Positions 61,940-64,000 of a DNA stretch of 64,000 nucleotides are shown piece by piece. The DNA is taken from NCBI GenBank assembly GCA_963771845.1, contig CAVYVC010000020.1:124001-188000 (forward strand). Direction: 5' to 3'. Both the position numbers and the translations under genes were made by a program. The notes below the pieces were generated by a model that was given only the letters and a program-made list of their open reading frames with translations, had not been told where the DNA came from and did no database searches. This DNA comes from VAZQ01 sp963771845. GTDB lineage: Bacteria > Pseudomonadota > Alphaproteobacteria > Rhizobiales > Xanthobacteraceae. Every line of letters starts with the position of its first letter. Position 1 is the stretch's first letter.

Positions 61940-64000
61940 CCGCGATTGGCCTATCCTCCTTGGCGCGCAGCGCGCGAAAGACGGCTTCCGGATTGAGCGG
62001 CATTGCCATCAGTCGCACGCCGACTGCGTCATCGATTGCGTTGGCGATGGCAGGCGACACGCAAAAGGTCGCTACTTCGCCTACGCCCTTGGCGCCGAAG
62101 GGCCCGTTCGATTGCTCGGTGTCGAGATAGACGTTCTGAAAATCAGCCGGAACGTCATGCAGGCCCGGGATCTTGTAATCGGCCAGTGACGCGTTGGTGA
62201 TCTGGCCGCCATCGATGTGCATTCTCTCGAACATCGTGAAGCCGACATGCATCAGCGCGGCGCCGGAAATCTGGGCCTCGACCATCTTCGGATTGATTGG
62301 CTTGCCGCAATCGACAACGTTGACAAGCTTGGTCACCGTGACGTGGCCGGTCTCGGTGTCGACCGCAACCTCGGCGCCGGCGCCCGAGACCAGCCAGAAC
62401 GGGGTGATCTTGGCAGACAGGCCGGTCTCGGGGGCAGGCGATACATAGTCCGGCTTGTAGACCCCGGTTCCAATCACATTACCTGCCTGCATGCCGTATT
62501 TCTTTGCAAACAGAGCCGGCACGGGAATGTTGGATCCTTCGGGCTCTCCCACCTCGCGCGCAAGCTGCGCAAGCTTCTCGCGCGCCTCGTGCGCCGCGCG
62601 CGAAACCGCGTGACCCATGTGAAACAGCGAGCGCGAGCCGAGCGTGCCCATGTCATAGGGCGTCACGTCGGTATCGCGCTGGACCACGCGCACCGATTCG
62701 GCCGGGACGTTGAGAATCTCGCCGACCATCTGGGCCATCGCCGTATCCGAGCCCTGGCCCATGTCGACCGTGCCGCAATAAAGCGTGACCGAGCCGTCAG
62801 CAGAGACATTGACCATGGCGACCGATGTGGTCGGCGAGGTTACCGCCTTGATGGCAATGCCGAAGCCGCGTCCGCGGCGAACGACACCGTCGCCCCGGTC
62901 GAAAGGCCGCGACCAGCCCATGCGATGAAGCAGACGGTCCATGATCCGTTCGACCGGAGCATCTTCCAAGATCTGCGTGGTGGTGTGCTCGCCGCCGTCG
63001 CGCATGATGTTGCTGCGGCGAAACTCGACCGGATCAAGCTTGAGCGCGCGCGCCATCATGTCGGTGTGGTTCTCGTACGCCCACACGAGCTGCGGAACAC
63101 CAAAACCGCGCAGCGCTCCCGCCGGCGTTACGTTGGTGTAGAGCGCGTAGGAATCGATGGCGACATTGTCGATGTCGTAGGGACCCGAAGCGGTGAGGCC
63201 CGCTTTCTGCGTCACGCGCGGACCGATATCGGCATAGGCGCCGCCGTTCCAGAATACCTCGCACTTGCGCGCAACAATCCGGCCGCTCTCATCCACCCCG
63301 CTCTGGATCCGAAAGGTGCTGGGATGTCTCGTGATCTGATAAAACATCTCGTCCATGGTGAGCGCGACCTTCACCGGCCGGCGCGCGATCATGGAGAGCG
63401 CGAGCGCAAGCGCTTCGAGCTTGATGTAGAGCTTGGAGCCGTAACCGCTGCCCACATAGGGGACCTTCACCCGCACGCGGTTTTCCGGCCAGCCCAGAAG
63501 GCGCGCGATCTCGGTGCGCACAAAGGATGGCCCTTGGGTTGCGCTGTAGAGCGTGACGCCGCTGTTCCTGTAGTCCGCGATGGTCGCAAACGGCTCGAAC
63601 GAAAGGTGCAGCACCTTCTGGGTGCGAAACTCGTGCTCGAATTTGTGCACGGCACCAGCATAGGCCTGCTCGAACTCGCCGCGGCGCAGCCGGTAATCGA
63701 GCGCGACGTTGGTGTTCGTGACGCCTTTGAGATGCTTGAGATCGGGAAACGCACCCGCCGGCTTGAGCCGATCATGCACAAACACATCTGAGCTGAAAGC
63801 CTCGACCTCGTCGAAGATTGCCGGCAATTCCTCGTATTCGGCGGTGATGAGCTCAACCGCCTCAGCCGCGAGGTGCGGATCAGCGGCAATCACGGCCGCG
63901 ACCGGCTCTCCCACGAAACGCACCTTCTCGTGCGCCAGAATCGGCTGGTCGTGAAAGGCCGGGCCGTAATAGGGATCGGGCAGGACCTTGAGTATGTCGT
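61932..64000 (-). CDS. Molybdenum hydroxylase large subunit, second copy (partial)
   Basis: The C-terminal 690 or so residues of an XdhB/CoxL-type subunit, open through the right edge. Blocks: RFVGEPVAAVIAADPHLAAE, PYVGSGYGSKLYIKLEALAL, TPAGALRGFGVPQLVWAYE, TVDMGQGSDTAMAQMVGEIL, and the catalytic Glu in GAKGVGEVATFCV. The loop GSGYGSKL differs from the GGGFGIRG of the other copy, so the two enzymes have different substrates or divergent history. It shares a run with the desaturase only by overlap. Confidence 0.92.
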   Translation of the reverse strand, partial: DILKVLPDPYYGPAFHDQPILAHEKVRFVGEPVAAVIAADPHLAAEAVELITAEYEELPAIFDEVEAFSSDVFVHDRLKPAGAFPDLKHLKGVTNTNVALDYRLRRGEFEQAYAGAVHKFEHEFRTQKVLHLSFEPFATIADYRNSGVTLYSATQGPSFVRTEIARLLGWPENRVRVKVPYVGSGYGSKLYIKLEALALALSMIARRPVKVALTMDEMFYQITRHPSTFRIQSGVDESGRIVARKCEVFWNGGAYADIGPRVTQKAGLTASGPYDIDNVAIDSYALYTNVTPAGALRGFGVPQLVWAYENHTDMMARALKLDPVEFRRSNIMRDGGEHTTTQILEDAPVERIMDRLLHRMGWSRPFDRGDGVVRRGRGFGIAIKAVTSPTTSVAMVNVSADGSVTLYCGTVDMGQGSDTAMAQMVGEILNVPAESVRVVQRDTDVTPYDMGTLGSRSLFHMGHAVSRAAHEAREKLAQLAREVGEPEGSNIPVPALFAKKYGMQAGNVIGTGVYKPDYVSPAPETGLSAKITPFWLVSGAGAEVAVDTETGHVTVTKLVNVVDCGKPINPKMVEAQISGAALMHVGFTMFERMHIDGGQITNASLADYKIPGLHDVPADFQNVYLDTEQSNGPFGAKGVGEVATFCVSPAIANAIDDAVGVRLMAMPLNPEAVFRALRAKEDRPIADE

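Overview
The window looks like a high-GC alphaproteobacterial chromosome, most likely Hyphomicrobiales of the Bradyrhizobium / Xanthobacteraceae type. This is inferred from the gene families (Bug/TctC and TRAP binding proteins, CoxMSL-type molybdenum hydroxylases, SPOR lytic transglycosylase and DUF3455 remnants) and from several unrelated dispersed palindromic repeats between genes. No rRNA or tRNA was recognised. All family assignments come from reading translations by eye, not from database searches.

Layout. 1-4.5 kb: the C-terminal end of an unknown gene, a long empty stretch, then a minus-strand trio with overlapping ends: ABC-type periplasmic binding protein, a membrane sensor that stops after its HAMP-like region, and an OFA-family MFS carrier. 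4.9-8.4 kb: a gene graveyard with a possible structured RNA ending in a strong terminator, an integrase fragment abutting a binding-protein fragment, a frameshifted SnoaL-like gene, a DUF3455 stub, an ACP-like gene lacking its serine, a decayed lytic transglycosylase and an SH3 chimera. 9-21 kb: mostly ordinary genes: M48 peptidase plus LemA, MFS carrier, GDP-fucose synthase, amidase, an NMT1-type ABC transporter whose binding-protein gene is frameshifted, an AhpD-like protein, shikimate dehydrogenase and an ICL/PEP-mutase superfamily lyase. 21.1-22.6 kb: an IS701-family element whose right end supplies the stop codon of a leuD-like gene, followed upstream by leuC. 24.7-31.2 kb: an ECF sigma factor, then a four-gene signalling operon with overlapping ends (TRAP-type binding protein, sensor kinase, REC-kinase hybrid, OmpR-like regulator).

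31.2-64 kb is a catabolic island. A PcaB-like cycloisomerase lies next to a truncated copy of a ring-hydroxylating dioxygenase beta subunit. A segment of about 5.8 kb follows (two Pht5-like decarboxylase-type proteins, one frameshifted; an amidohydrolase; a Bug-type binding protein; a salicylate-hydroxylase-like flavoprotein), and then the intact dioxygenase alpha/beta pair with a glutamine-synthetase-like gene in front. The two dioxygenase beta copies form direct repeats of about 296 bp that bracket the segment. Further on, one long minus-strand run carries CoxG, a TcuA-like flavoprotein, PyrE, class-1B PyrD, PyrK, and CoxS/CoxM subunits. A plus-strand run diverges from it: CoxM, CoxL, UbiD-like decarboxylase, DsbA-fold isomerase, class III CoA-transferase and alpha/beta hydrolase.

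The right end holds a HigBA-like toxin-antitoxin pair with a perfect palindrome in front, an FAH-family hydrolase, an acyl-CoA dehydrogenase, a membrane SRPBCC protein, an acyl-lipid desaturase, and a second molybdenum-hydroxylase large subunit that runs off the window. Taken together this suggests degradation of an aromatic or N-heterocyclic compound: uptake and sensing proteins, hydroxylation by Mo-enzyme and Rieske dioxygenase, decarboxylation, then CoA-linked steps. The substrate cannot be read from the sequence.
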